64,000 nucleotides of DNA from Roseateles chitinivorans (GCF_002761755.1 NZ_PEOG01000012.1:1-64000), one strand, 5' to 3'. Positions 1-11,051 are shown, numbered from the stretch's first letter. Program-made: numbers and translations. Notes: generated by a model not told the origin, from the sequence alone.

Positions 1-727
1 CCGGGTTGTCGCGCAGCGCCTGCGTCACCCAGGCCTGCGGGTCGGCGGGCTCGGGCATCAGCATCGCCAGCTCGGGCGCGAGCGGCTGGAGTTCGCCCGG
101 CATGCGACCGGTGATCTGCGCCAGCGCCTGGCGGGCGTCGAGCAGCTCCTCGCGTGCCTGCGCGGTGCTGCCGCGCGCCAGCTCGTGATAAGCGCGCGCC
201 TGCTCGACATCCAGCGACGCGGACAGCCGGGCCTCGAAGCGCGACTGCGCCTGCGCCACCTGCTGGCCGTAGACGTCCTCGATCGCCTGCGCGGTGGCCA
301 GCGTGGCCTGCGCCGTCAGCACGCCGAAGTAGGCGCGGGCGACGCGGGCGCAGAGGTCCGCCTCGGCGGCCCGCACCCGGGCGTCCTCGGCGCTGACCAG
401 GGTCCTGGCGGCGTCCCAGCTGCGCAGCCGACTCAGGTCGACGAGCACCTGGCTCAGGCTGTGGGTGAGCTGGTGCTGGCGGCCGTCATCGCGCTGGTGC
501 GATTCGCTCCATTGGGCGGACCACTGCGGCAGCAGCTGGGCGCGGGCCTGCACGGCCAGCTCCTGCTGCTCGCCGCGGACCGCGCGGGCGCCCGACAGCA
601 CCGGATCGGCACCGCGCGCCTGGGCGTAGACCTCGAGCAGGTCCTCCGCGGCGGCTGGCAGGCAGCAACCCGCGCACAGCACGGCCACCACGACCGCCGC
701 GAGCCTGGAAGGGAAGCATCCGCGCAT
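1..727 (-). CDS. TolC-family outer membrane efflux protein (3' part beyond window)
   Basis: Translating the minus strand from the ATG at 727 gives an open frame of about 242 residues to the window edge, so the C-terminal part is missing. A signal peptide (about residues 1-27, ending in an Ala-rich stretch) is followed by DLLEVYAQARGADPVL, which closely resembles the start of mature TolC proteins, then long Gln/Ala-rich helices typical of the periplasmic barrel. The start lies 2 nt after the stop of the ATPase gene, so the two are surely cotranscribed. In the family, such a protein forms the outer membrane duct for an inner-membrane transporter and adaptor. Family is clear; substrate unknown. 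Confidence 0.85.
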   Translation of the reverse strand, partial: MRGCFPSRLAAVVVAVLCAGCCLPAAAEDLLEVYAQARGADPVLSGARAVRGEQQELAVQARAQLLPQWSAQWSESHQRDDGRQHQLTHSLSQVLVDLSRLRSWDAARTLVSAEDARVRAAEADLCARVARAYFGVLTAQATLATAQAIEDVYGQQVAQAQSRFEARLSASLDVEQARAYHELARGSTAQAREELLDARQALAQITGRMPGELQPLAPELAMLMPEPADPQAWVTQALRDNP

Positions 728-729
728 GG

Positions 730-1467
730 TCAGGCCGAGGTGGGCGTCTTGGACGGGGCCGCCGCCGCGCGCAGCAGCGCCGGATCCATGTGCAGCTCGG
801 CGGCGATGTCGACGACCTGGCCGTCGATCACATGCACGTTCCGCTGCGCGCGCGCGGCAAGTTGCGGATCGTGCGTGACCATCACGATGGTGGCGCCGTC
901 GCGGTGCAGTTCCTCCAGCAGGTCCATCACGCTGCGGGCCATCGCGCTGTCGAGGTTGCCGGTCGGCTCGTCGGCCAGCAGGAGGCGCGGCGAGCCGGCC
1001 AGCGCGCGGGCGATCGCCACCCGCTGCTGCTGGCCGCCGGACAGCTCGGCGGGGTAGTGGCGCTCGCGCGCCGAGAGCCCGACGCGGGCCAGCGCGTCGC
1101 GGGCGCGCTGCTGGCGCTCGGCGGACTTCATGCCGCGGTAGCGCAGCGGGACCTCGATGTTGTCCAGCACGTTGAGGTCGGGGATCAGGTTGAAGGCCTG
1201 GAAGATGAAGCCGATCTTCTCGTTGCGCATGCGCGAGCGCTGGGTGTCGTTCATGCGGCTGACGTCGACGCCGTCGAGCTCATAACGGCCGCCGGTGAAG
1301 GCCTCGAGCAGCCCGGCGATGGTCAGGAAGGTGGTCTTGCCCGAGCCCGACGGGCCGGTGACGGCGACGAACTCGCCTTCACGCACGTCCAGGTTGAAAT
1401 CGCGCAGGGCGTAGGTCTCGATCATCTCGGTGCGGTAGACCTTGGACAGCGATTGCATCTTCAGCAT
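730..1467 (-). CDS. ABC transporter ATP-binding protein, MacB/LolD type
   Basis: A 245-residue stand-alone ATPase. Walker A GPSGSGKTT lies near residue 39, the signature LSGGQQQRVAIARAL near 143-157, Walker B LLLADEPTGNLD just after it, and the H-loop MVTHDP follows. The DEPTGNLD form and the length match the MacB/LolD/FtsE group, whose members work with FtsX-like permeases rather than with fused type I secretion transporters. The start has a GAGGA ribosome site 7 nt upstream. It sits between the adaptor gene (100 nt upstream) and tolC (2 nt downstream). The partner permease is not between them and would have to lie beyond the window edge or elsewhere. Confidence 0.9.
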   Translation of the reverse strand: MLKMQSLSKVYRTEMIETYALRDFNLDVREGEFVAVTGPSGSGKTTFLTIAGLLEAFTGGRYELDGVDVSRMNDTQRSRMRNEKIGFIFQAFNLIPDLNVLDNIEVPLRYRGMKSAERQQRARDALARVGLSARERHYPAELSGGQQQRVAIARALAGSPRLLLADEPTGNLDSAMARSVMDLLEELHRDGATIVMVTHDPQLAARAQRNVHVIDGQVVDIAAELHMDPALLRAAAAPSKTPTSA

Positions 1468-1567
1468 GAGGTTCCTCGCGGGCGGTGATGGGGCGGTGAA
1501 TGCCAGTGAATGAGGCGATGAATTGGGGCGGTGACGGCGGGCGACGGGGTCGGGCGACGTGCGGCGT

Positions 1568-2836
1568 TCAGGGACTGAGCGTCACGCGCTCGGCGCCTGC
1601 GAAGGCCTGCGCGCCGGAAACGACGACCTGCTCGCCGGGCCGGAGGCCCTCCAGCACCTCGACCCTGGACAGGCTCTGCGCGCCGAGCCGGATCGGGCGC
1701 TTGACCGCCTGGCCGTCCTGCACGACGTAGGCGAAGCGGCCGCCGCCGTCCTCGACGAAGCTGCCGCGCGCCAGGGTCAGCACCTTCTCGCGGCGGTCCA
1801 GCAGCACCCGCACCGACAGGCGCTGGTTCTGGCGCAGCTGGTCGGGCGTGGCGCCGTCGAAGCGCAGCCGCGCGGCGACCTCGTTGTTGACGACCTCCGG
1901 CGAGACGCTGCTGACCAGGCCCTTCCACTGGCGGCCGTTGCCGGCGATCTCGCCCGGCATGCCGATGGCCAGGTCGCGGGCGAAGCTCTCCGGCACCTGC
2001 ATCTGGACCTCGAGCGCGCTCAGGTCCACGACGGTGAGCAGGCCGGTGCCGGCGTTCACGTTGGCGCGCTCGGCGACCAGCAACTGGCCGACCTGGCCGT
2101 CCACCGGCGAGCGCAGCTCGAGTTCCGCGACCTGGCGCTGCAGGTCCTTCACCAGCAGCTGCTGGCGCTGCAGCGCCTGCTGCTTGGCCTGCAGCTCGAA
2201 CTTGAGGCTGTCGTCCTTCAGGCCCAGCCCGTCCTTCGCATGGGCGGCGGTGATGCGCGCCTTCTCCAGCGCGTCGCGGGCCTTCTCGACCTGCATGCCG
2301 GCGACCGCGCCGGCCTCGTAGGCCTTGGTCTGGCGCTCCAGGTCGTTGCGGGCGGTCTGCAGGTCGATGGCGGCGTTCTCGTAGCTCGAGCGCAGTGCGG
2401 CGCGCTGCTCGCGGCCGTCGACCTCGGCCCGCAGCGCCTCGGTGCGCAGCGCGTCGGCGTTGCTCTGCTCCTGGGCCAGCCGGGCGCGCAGGTCCGGGCT
2501 GTCGATGACGCCCAGCACCTGGTCCTTGGCGACCTTGTCGCCGGCCTTGACCTTGAGCAACAGGTTGCCGCCGTGCAGCGCGTAGACGGTGGGGCTCATC
2601 GCGGCGACGACCTTGCCCTCGCCGGCAATGTCGCGCACCAGCGGGCCGATCTCGACCGCCGCGATCGACAGGCGCTGCAGGCTGACCGAGTTGCCGCTGC
2701 CCATCATCCGCTGCACCGCCGGCGCGGCGGCGAACGCGGCGACCAGCAGTCCCACGCCGGCCAGCGCCAGCCACAGCCGGCGCCGTCCCTGGGGGCGGGC
2801 GAGGGGAACGTCCTGTCCGGAGGTGTCGCGAATCAT
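1568..2836 (-). CDS. HlyD/MacA-family periplasmic adaptor subunit
   Basis: I start at the ATG at 2836 (MIRDTSGQ), 422 aa; an upstream ATG at 2875 would add 13 residues that look unlike the family. One membrane segment (about residues 20-40) is followed by a lipoyl/barrel half-motif with LLKVKAGDKVAKDQVLGVID, a long Gln/Ala/Arg coiled coil (about 110-220), the second lipoyl half (ELRSPVDGQVGQL) and a beta-barrel and membrane-proximal region. This is the usual adaptor order and links the inner-membrane pump to TolC. It is the first gene of the adaptor-ATPase-TolC operon. Substrate cannot be read from sequence. Confidence 0.88.
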   Translation of the reverse strand: MIRDTSGQDVPLARPQGRRRLWLALAGVGLLVAAFAAAPAVQRMMGSGNSVSLQRLSIAAVEIGPLVRDIAGEGKVVAAMSPTVYALHGGNLLLKVKAGDKVAKDQVLGVIDSPDLRARLAQEQSNADALRTEALRAEVDGREQRAALRSSYENAAIDLQTARNDLERQTKAYEAGAVAGMQVEKARDALEKARITAAHAKDGLGLKDDSLKFELQAKQQALQRQQLLVKDLQRQVAELELRSPVDGQVGQLLVAERANVNAGTGLLTVVDLSALEVQMQVPESFARDLAIGMPGEIAGNGRQWKGLVSSVSPEVVNNEVAARLRFDGATPDQLRQNQRLSVRVLLDRREKVLTLARGSFVEDGGGRFAYVVQDGQAVKRPIRLGAQSLSRVEVLEGLRPGEQVVVSGAQAFAGAERVTLSP

Positions 2837-2961
2837 GAAGAGGTCCGAGGGTGGTCCGTGTGATCGATGCCACACCGGATCGCAAGGCGCGTGCCATCTG
2901 CATCGCAGTGAAAATCCTCAATCGGATCAACGACTTGCCGAGCCGGCCCGGTCGCGCTGGG

Positions 2962-3041
2962 GTGTCCGCGGACACTCGCACGGACAACGGGCGGACAGCT
3001 GGCGGACATTCCGCGGACAGCGGGCGGGCAGGCGGCGAGCA
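2962..3041. promoter_or_regulatory. CGGACA hexamer array at 11-bp period, in a divergent intergenic region
   Basis: CGGACA occurs exactly at 2969, 2981, 2992, 3003 and 3014 (spacing 12, 11, 11, 11), with decayed copies CGGGCA at 3025 and CGAGCA at 3036. The first copy is half of the perfect palindrome GTGTCCGCGGACAC at 2962-2975. The array lies between the divergent efflux operon (start 2836) and the plus-strand Ig-like protein (start 3238). Direct hexamers one helical turn apart are how OmpR/PhoB-type regulators bind, so I infer a multi-site regulatory region; a simple GC-rich microsatellite is the alternative. The rest of 2837-3237 shows no convincing gene. Confidence 0.5.
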
Positions 3042-3237
3042 CGCGGCGTTCGGATGTGGGCGGGTGAGCCGGTGCTGGTCGGTGCCGGATGGGGTCGCGA
3101 TGGGCGAGTCGACGGCAACGAGTCGGTCGACCTACTGGTGTCCGGGCCTGGGAGCGGATGCGCTACTGGTCCGGGCAGATGCGCCAGCCGGCCGACGCGC
3201 CAACACTGGCGGCTCCTCTCACCCTCTTGGATCCGAC

Positions 3238-4311
3238 ATGACCCGCTCCTTCTTGCCGAAGCGTTCCGATGCTGTCGCCCCCGATGCCGGGGCCCCTGAT
3301 GACGTCGCCCTCGATGCAGATGACGGCCCGGCCGCCAGCGACGACGCCCGCCACGTCCGGCCGCGCGCTGCCGCACCCGGGGCAGACGCCCCGCCAGAAC
3401 CGCAAGCCGTGATCGAAGCCGCCTCGCCTGCCGCGGGGGACTCCGCGCCGACCCAGGACGACGACGACCGTTCGCTGATGCCGCTGCTGCTGGGCGGGTT
3501 GGGCTTAAGCGTCTTGGGTGCCGGCGCGGCGGCCGGCGGCGGAGGCGGGGTCCTCGGGGCCCTCGGCGGCGGTGGGGGGACGATGCGGCCATCTCCCGAC
3601 GGATCGCCGGTCGGAGCCGCCGGAGATCCATGGACGTCCCCTTCCGGCAGCGGCGGCGCGGGGTCGGGTCATCGCCCCGCCGAGGCCGTCCTGGGCCTGC
3701 AGGTCTTCGCCGCCGGCAGCGCGCCGGACGGCACGCCGCTGACGCGCGACGGCACGGTGCGGGTCCAGGGCCTGGAAGCCGGCGCGCGCTGGTCCTACAG
3801 CTTCGATGGGGGCGCGACCTGGCACCCCGGGGAGTCGGACCGCATTCCCGGCACCGAAGCCGCCAAGGCGGGTGGGGACGGTCGCAAGACCGTTCTGGTC
3901 TACCAGACCGACGTCGCCGGCAACGACGGCCCGCGCGCGGAACTCGTCTTCGACCTCGACCAGACCCGGCCTGCGGCCCCGGCGCCGCGGCTGAAGCACG
4001 ACACGGGGACCAGCGCGACCGACCTCTGGACCTCCGATCCGACGGTGGAGATCCGGGGGCTGGAAGCCGGTGCGACCCTCCGGGTCTCCCTCCAAGGCGC
4101 TCCCGCGTTCGACCTGCAAGGGACCGAGATCCCGGCGTCGCGCTTCGCGGGCCTGGAAGGCGTCTGCACCGTCGTCGTCAGCCAGGTCGACGGCGCCGGC
4201 AATGTCAGCCCCTCGAGGACGCTGGAGTTCTGGCTGGACACAACGCCGCCGTTGGCGCCGCAACTGGTGCTGGCCTCGGCGCCGGAGACCGGCGCGGTCC
4301 TGCCCGGCTGA
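3238..4311 (+). CDS. Truncated Ig-like-repeat surface protein (paralogue of the 1547-aa protein)
   Basis: A 357-residue protein. An acidic, Asp/Pro-rich N-terminus of about 75 residues is followed by a hydrophobic glycine-rich segment (LMPLLLGGLGLSVLGAGAA, then a poly-Gly run). Two Ig-like repeats follow, with the motifs GLEAGARWSYSFDGGATW and QTDVAGN, plus the opening of a third (TPPLAPQLVLAS) that ends after only about 15 residues at the stop. The same architecture continues for 12 repeats in the protein at 6389. The reading frame runs unbroken upstream to 2851, so the start is uncertain; I chose ATG 3238 because the text before it resembles non-coding DNA. With no secretion-like C-terminus it is probably a remnant or a short membrane-anchored form. 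Confidence 0.65.
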   Translation: MTRSFLPKRSDAVAPDAGAPDDVALDADDGPAASDDARHVRPRAAAPGADAPPEPQAVIEAASPAAGDSAPTQDDDDRSLMPLLLGGLGLSVLGAGAAAGGGGGVLGALGGGGGTMRPSPDGSPVGAAGDPWTSPSGSGGAGSGHRPAEAVLGLQVFAAGSAPDGTPLTRDGTVRVQGLEAGARWSYSFDGGATWHPGESDRIPGTEAAKAGGDGRKTVLVYQTDVAGNDGPRAELVFDLDQTRPAAPAPRLKHDTGTSATDLWTSDPTVEIRGLEAGATLRVSLQGAPAFDLQGTEIPASRFAGLEGVCTVVVSQVDGAGNVSPSRTLEFWLDTTPPLAPQLVLASAPETGAVLPG

Positions 4312-4335
4312 GGTGGACCGATGGTGCCCGCAGGC

Positions 4336-6168
<1,833 letters not shown>

Positions 6169-6388
6169 CGATGGAGAGATGCTCGAAGGAGGCCGCAGAT
6201 TCTACGTGGGGCGCCCGAGGTGCCGCCGGTACACATCCGTCAACCCCTGGCGTTCGGTATGGCAAGCGTGCTTGGGCCGGCGCCGCCTTTGGGTGGGTGG
6301 CGGCCAAATGTCTGGTCAATGAAGGCCATGGCCCCAGCGTGGAGCGATTTTGATACTCGCCGGTTCTTCCACCTGACTTGCAAAGACC

Positions 6389-9300
6389 ATGACACCGATT
6401 GACCGGCAGCGTTCGCCCATCGAGGCTTCCCACCCTGTTCAGCCCGCCCGCGGCGACGCCGTGGTCGCGCCGGACGCGAGGCGCGGCGCCCGCCCTCGCC
6501 GCCTGGAAGAGGGTAGCGGGAAGGGCGATCCGGAACTCGCCTCGACCGCGCCGGACGACCGCGAGGACGCTCCGCCGATCGAGGAATCCAGCCCCGCAGC
6601 CCCCCCGGCGGAGGCGCCCGCGCCGGCCGATCCGCTGCCGGCCGATCCGCTGGCAGCCGTGCCCGACCAGCCGGCGCCGCAGGACAAGGAGACGACCGCG
6701 GTCGTGCCGGGCGTGGACGACGGCTCGACCGTCAAGTCGGTCACCGCGATGACCGTGTGGTTGCTCGGCGCGACGCTGGCCGCCGGTACTGCCGCCTTCC
6801 TCTCCGATGGTTCCGGGAGCAGCGACAGCAACGGGCCCAAGCCCGACAACGGCCTCAAGCCCGAGCCCACGCTGGAGCCGAAACCCGAGCCGAAGCCGGA
6901 ACCGACACCGGACCCCGATCCGAAGCCGAAGCCGGATACCAAACCTGATCCCCAACCCGACACCAAGCCGGATACCAAGCCCGACCCGCAGCCGGACACC
7001 AAGCCGGAACCCCAACCCGTGCCGGTGCCGGCCGCGCCGCAACTGACGCTGCATTCCCCCGGAGCACTCTCCGACAAGCTGCTCGGCGCTGCCGGCGAAG
7101 TGCGCATTGCCGGACTGCAGGCCGACGCGCGCTGGGAGTACTCGCTCGACGGTGGCAAGACCTGGCACGCCGGCAGCGGCGCCGCGCTGGCACCCACCGC
7201 ACTGGGCACCGACGGCAACAAGTCGCTGACCGTGGTCCAGATCAACCCGCGGGGCGGCCGCAGCCCGGCCAGCCACCTGGACTTCGACATGGACACCATC
7301 GCGCCGGCCGGCCCGGGCCTGGCACTGGTGGCGGACACCGGCGCCTCGGCCGTCGATGGCTGGACCCGCGACGGCGCCATCCGGGTCGAGGGCCTGGAGG
7401 CCGGCGCGCGCTGGCAGTTCAGCGTCGACGGCGGCGCGACCTGGTGGAACGGCGCCGGATCGACGATCGAATCCGCCCAACTGGGCGGTGACGGAGCCAA
7501 GGACCTGCGTGTCCGGCAGATGGACCCGGCTGGCAACGAAGGCCCGGTCACCAGCCTGCAGCTGCGGCTGGACACGCGTGCGGCCGAGGTCGCGCTCATG
7601 CTGGTGAACGACACCGGGCTCTCCGCCTCGGATGCGATCACCCGCGAGGCCGGCGTGAAGCTCGGCGGGCTCGAGCCCGGCCTGCGATGGGAGTACCGGA
7701 TCGGCGATGGGCCCTGGGTCACCGGCGCTGGCGACACCATCGCGGCCTCCGAGTTCGGTTCAACGCCGGGCGAGCGCCGAGTCGAGGTGCGCCACGTGGA
7801 TGGCGCCGGCAACCACGGGAGCGCGTCGCTCACCTTCACGCTGGACACCAGCGTCGCCTTTCCGACGGCCCGCCTGGCGGTGGACACCGGCCTGGCCGGC
7901 GACGGGCGGACCAGCGATCCGACGGTGATCATCGGCGGGCTCGAGCCGGGCGGCATCTGGGACTACCGGATCAACGGCGGCGAGTGGAAGCGCGGCAACG
8001 GCGACCGCATCGAGAAGGCGGCATTCGATGGCGAAGCCGACGGCAACCAGTTGATCGAGATTCGACAGACCGACGCGGCGGGCAACCAGACAGGGAGCAC
8101 ATTCACCTTCGACCTGAAGCGCCAAGCCGAAGCGTTGACGGTAACGCTGGTCAACGACACCGGCAATGCCGAAGACCGCGTCACCGCCGACGGCACGCTG
8201 AGCGTCGGCCCCGTCGATCTGCATGCCAGCTGGGAGTACCGCATCAACGGGGGCGAATGGAAGCAGGGTTCCGGCAACCGCATCGACAAGAGCGAGTTCG
8301 CCGGGGTCAAGGATGGGGCGCAGCGGGTCGAGGTCCGCCATACCGACATCGTCGGCAATCAGACGACGAAGCCCTTCGACTTCGTGCTCGATCGCGCGGT
8401 CGCGACACCGACCTTGACGCTGGTCGACGACACGGGCCTGCCCGACGACCGAATCACACGCGATGGCAGGTTGGTCGTGGGCGGCCTCGAGGAGGGCGGG
8501 AGCTGGGAGTACCACATCGACGGCGGCGCCTGGAAGTCCGGCAGCGGCAACCTGATCTCGGATGCGGCGCTGCAGGTCGATGGCGAGCGGCGCGTGGTCG
8601 TGCGCCAGATCGACCGCGCCGGCAATATCGCCACGGCGCAGATCGACGTCACCGTGGATCGCAGCGTCGCCGTACCGACCGTGACCCTGGTCAATGACAC
8701 CGGGATCGCCGACGACGGCATCACCGCGGAGACCGCGCTGAGGGTGACCGGGCTCGAGGCCGGCGCCACCTGGCAGTACCGCATCGATGAGGGGAACTGG
8801 AAGACCGGCAGCGGCGATCGGATCACCGACGCCGCGCTCGACGTCGACGGCAAGCGTCGGGTGGAAGTTCGACAGACCGATCTGGCAGGCAACGTGGCCA
8901 CGACTCAGATCGACGTCACCGTGGACCGCAGCGTCGCCGCGCCGGTCGTGGCGCTGGTCAATGACACCGGTGCGGCGGGTGACCGCATCACGCGGGAGGG
9001 CGCGCTCCATGTCAGCGGGATCGAGTCCGGCGCGACCTGGGAGTACAGCATCGACGGCGGCGCCTGGACGGCCGGCAGTGGCACCGGGATCGCGGTGGCG
9101 GCCTTGGATGTCGCGGGCGCCCGTCGTGTCGAGGTGCGGCAGACCGATCGCGCCGGCAACACGGCGATGGCGCAGTTCGACTACACCGTCGACAAGAGCG
9201 TGGCCGAGCCGGTGGTGGCGCTGGTCAATGACACCGGCGTCGCCGGCGATCGGGTGACACGCGAGGGCGCGTTGAATGTCTCCGGCATCGAAGCCGGTGC

Positions 9301-11032
9301 GACCTGGGAGTACCGGATCGATGACGGCGACTGGAAGGTCGGCACCGGCGGCCAGATCAACGACGCAGCACTTGAAGTGGTTGGTGACCGCAAGGTCGAG
9401 GTGAGGCAGACCGACCGCGCCGGCAACACGGCGATGGCGCAGTTCGACTACACCGTCGACAAGAGCGTGGCCGAGCCGGTGGTGGCGCTGGTCAATGACA
9501 CCGGCGTCGCCGGCGATCGGGTGACACGCGAGGGCGCGTTGAATGTCACCGGCATCGAAGCCGGCGCGACCTGGGAGTACCGCATCGGCACCGGCGACTG
9601 GACGGCCGGCAGCGGCAACGGGATCGTGGTGGCGGCCTTGAACGTCGAAGGAAATCACCATGTCGAAGTGCGCCAGACCGATCGGGCCGGTAACACGGCC
9701 ACCAGGCAGTTCGACTTCACGGTCGACCGCAGCGCCGACGCGCCGATCGTCGGCCTGACCAACGACAGCGGCCACAGCAGCAGCGATCGCATCACCAACG
9801 ATGCGCGCGTCAGGGTGTCGGGGCTGGAAGCCGGCGCGACCTGGGCGTACAGCCGTGACGGCCTGACCTGGACGGCAGGGACCGGCGACTCGATCGCGGC
9901 GTCGGAGTTCTCCGGGGACGGTGACAAGCGGGTGCTGGTGCGACAGACCGACGCCGCCGGGAACACCAGCGCGTCCACCGAGCTGCTGTTCACCCTGGAC
10001 AGCCGGATCGCCGCGCCCGGCTTGACCCCGGGCTCGCCGATCCGGGACTACTACGCCGCCTGGCCTGGACTCAGTGGTACGCCGGGCGCTCAGCTCTATT
10101 CGAACGGCGGGCTCAACGCCGAAGGACGCATCGACGTGAGCCTGGAAGCTGGCAGCCGCTGGTTCTACAGCCTCAATGGCGGCCAGGATTGGCAGGAAGG
10201 ATCCGGCACCGCGTTCAGGGCCTCGACGCTGAAGACGCAGGGAACTCACGAACTGCAGGTTCGCCAGATCGATGTCGCCGGCAATGAAAGCGTGGTCCAG
10301 CGCATCGAGTTCGACTACGACACGACGGGACCGGCCGTCACCGCCACCGTCGGTACCGACGGCTTGCTCAAGTTCACGACCAGCGAGCGCGTCTATCTGC
10401 AACTGGTGGAGTACGGAAAAAGCGTGATCGATGTCGACCAATGGCGGATGGAGGCCATCCGATCCGGCCTGGGGTATGTGTTGAACCCGGGGACCTCGAC
10501 GGCCTTGGGCGTACAGGCCGGTGCCTATCGCATCTTCGCGATCGACGGCGCCGGGAATGCCATCGAAGTCCCGGTGCAGACCACTGCCGCCGCGGCGACG
10601 GTCCGGCCGGCGCTCGTGGTGGGTGTGGACGGCAAGTGGGCCTGGCCCCATGAGGTGCGCGGAACGGCTGCCGCCGACACCTTGCATGCGTCGGACGACA
10701 GCGATTTGTTCACCGGCGGCGCTGGCGCCGACACCTTCCGCTGGACCAGCTCGCAGCATGGCACCGACCTCATCCTGGATTACAGGCGCAGCGAAGGCGA
10801 CGTGCTGGACCTCAGCGCCCTGACGACGGGCCACACCAGCGCCAACACGAACAAGTATTTCGAGAAGACGGTGCTCGAGGACGGGACGATCGAGCTCTGG
10901 GTCGACTCACGAGGCGGCGGGGGCTTTGGGCCGGGAGCGCTGGACAGTTCAGTGCTGAAGGTCCTCATCACGGCGTTGGACGGCGACAGCTTGCTGTCGG
11001 TGCAGACAGCCTCCGGCCTGCTTGTGCTTTGA
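6389..11032 (+). CDS. Large Ig-like-repeat adhesin with type I secretion-like C-terminus
   Basis: 1547 residues. An acidic, Pro/Ala-rich N-terminus (1-115) leads into one membrane segment (about 117-138, TAMTVWLLGATLAAGTAAFL), then a stalk of KP/DP/EP repeats (about 150-218). Twelve Ig-like repeats of about 89-92 residues follow (219 to about 1310), each with a GLEAGATWEYRIDGG-like core, an RVEVRQTDRAGN motif, a D-x-S/T boundary and a conserved LVNDTG start. The C-terminal 137 residues carry FTGGAGADTF and a DLSALT-rich end like the targeting region of type I secreted RTX/VCBS adhesins. No classical signal peptide. Function inferred: cell-surface or biofilm adhesin. No dedicated type I secretion ATPase lies in the window. 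The start ATG has only a weak ribosome site. Confidence 0.8.
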   Translation: MTPIDRQRSPIEASHPVQPARGDAVVAPDARRGARPRRLEEGSGKGDPELASTAPDDREDAPPIEESSPAAPPAEAPAPADPLPADPLAAVPDQPAPQDKETTAVVPGVDDGSTVKSVTAMTVWLLGATLAAGTAAFLSDGSGSSDSNGPKPDNGLKPEPTLEPKPEPKPEPTPDPDPKPKPDTKPDPQPDTKPDTKPDPQPDTKPEPQPVPVPAAPQLTLHSPGALSDKLLGAAGEVRIAGLQADARWEYSLDGGKTWHAGSGAALAPTALGTDGNKSLTVVQINPRGGRSPASHLDFDMDTIAPAGPGLALVADTGASAVDGWTRDGAIRVEGLEAGARWQFSVDGGATWWNGAGSTIESAQLGGDGAKDLRVRQMDPAGNEGPVTSLQLRLDTRAAEVALMLVNDTGLSASDAITREAGVKLGGLEPGLRWEYRIGDGPWVTGAGDTIAASEFGSTPGERRVEVRHVDGAGNHGSASLTFTLDTSVAFPTARLAVDTGLAGDGRTSDPTVIIGGLEPGGIWDYRINGGEWKRGNGDRIEKAAFDGEADGNQLIEIRQTDAAGNQTGSTFTFDLKRQAEALTVTLVNDTGNAEDRVTADGTLSVGPVDLHASWEYRINGGEWKQGSGNRIDKSEFAGVKDGAQRVEVRHTDIVGNQTTKPFDFVLDRAVATPTLTLVDDTGLPDDRITRDGRLVVGGLEEGGSWEYHIDGGAWKSGSGNLISDAALQVDGERRVVVRQIDRAGNIATAQIDVTVDRSVAVPTVTLVNDTGIADDGITAETALRVTGLEAGATWQYRIDEGNWKTGSGDRITDAALDVDGKRRVEVRQTDLAGNVATTQIDVTVDRSVAAPVVALVNDTGAAGDRITREGALHVSGIESGATWEYSIDGGAWTAGSGTGIAVAALDVAGARRVEVRQTDRAGNTAMAQFDYTVDKSVAEPVVALVNDTGVAGDRVTREGALNVSGIEAGATWEYRIDDGDWKVGTGGQINDAALEVVGDRKVEVRQTDRAGNTAMAQFDYTVDKSVAEPVVALVNDTGVAGDRVTREGALNVTGIEAGATWEYRIGTGDWTAGSGNGIVVAALNVEGNHHVEVRQTDRAGNTATRQFDFTVDRSADAPIVGLTNDSGHSSSDRITNDARVRVSGLEAGATWAYSRDGLTWTAGTGDSIAASEFSGDGDKRVLVRQTDAAGNTSASTELLFTLDSRIAAPGLTPGSPIRDYYAAWPGLSGTPGAQLYSNGGLNAEGRIDVSLEAGSRWFYSLNGGQDWQEGSGTAFRASTLKTQGTHELQVRQIDVAGNESVVQRIEFDYDTTGPAVTATVGTDGLLKFTTSERVYLQLVEYGKSVIDVDQWRMEAIRSGLGYVLNPGTSTALGVQAGAYRIFAIDGAGNAIEVPVQTTAAAATVRPALVVGVDGKWAWPHEVRGTAAADTLHASDDSDLFTGGAGADTFRWTSSQHGTDLILDYRRSEGDVLDLSALTTGHTSANTNKYFEKTVLEDGTIELWVDSRGGGGFGPGALDSSVLKVLITALDGDSLLSVQTASGLLVL
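7043..10330 (+). repeat. Twelve tandem Ig-like coding repeats
   Basis: Each repeat is about 267-276 nt. Repeats 1-4 and 11-12 have diverged; 6-10 have a fixed 89-residue period, and 8-10 are nearly identical. This gradient, with the most homogeneous copies in the middle to end of the array, is the usual sign of recent duplication or gene conversion in repetitive adhesins. Confidence 0.85.
9151..9547 (+). repeat. 130-bp exact direct repeat within the adhesin (9151-9280 and 9418-9547)
   Basis: Positions 9151-9280 and 9418-9547 are base-for-base identical at an offset of 267 nt (89 codons), spanning the end of one Ig-like repeat and the start of the next. Third codon positions are also identical, which indicates recent duplication or conversion rather than protein-level selection. 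Repeat number may vary between strains. Confidence 0.85.
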
Positions 11033-11051
11033 GCCCTCGGCCCCGAGTGGC

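Noticed and set aside
1..2836. The efflux operon as the type I secretion system for the adhesin
   Set aside because: The ATPase is a stand-alone MacB/LolD type and lacks the membrane domain of a type I secretion transporter.
2962..3041. CRISPR-like array
   Set aside because: The repeats are hexamers with 5-nt spacers, far too short, and no cas gene is present.
7760..10834. A 1024-aa frame antisense to the adhesin
   Set aside because: It mirrors the Ig-like repeats on the other strand, a product of GC-rich codon bias.
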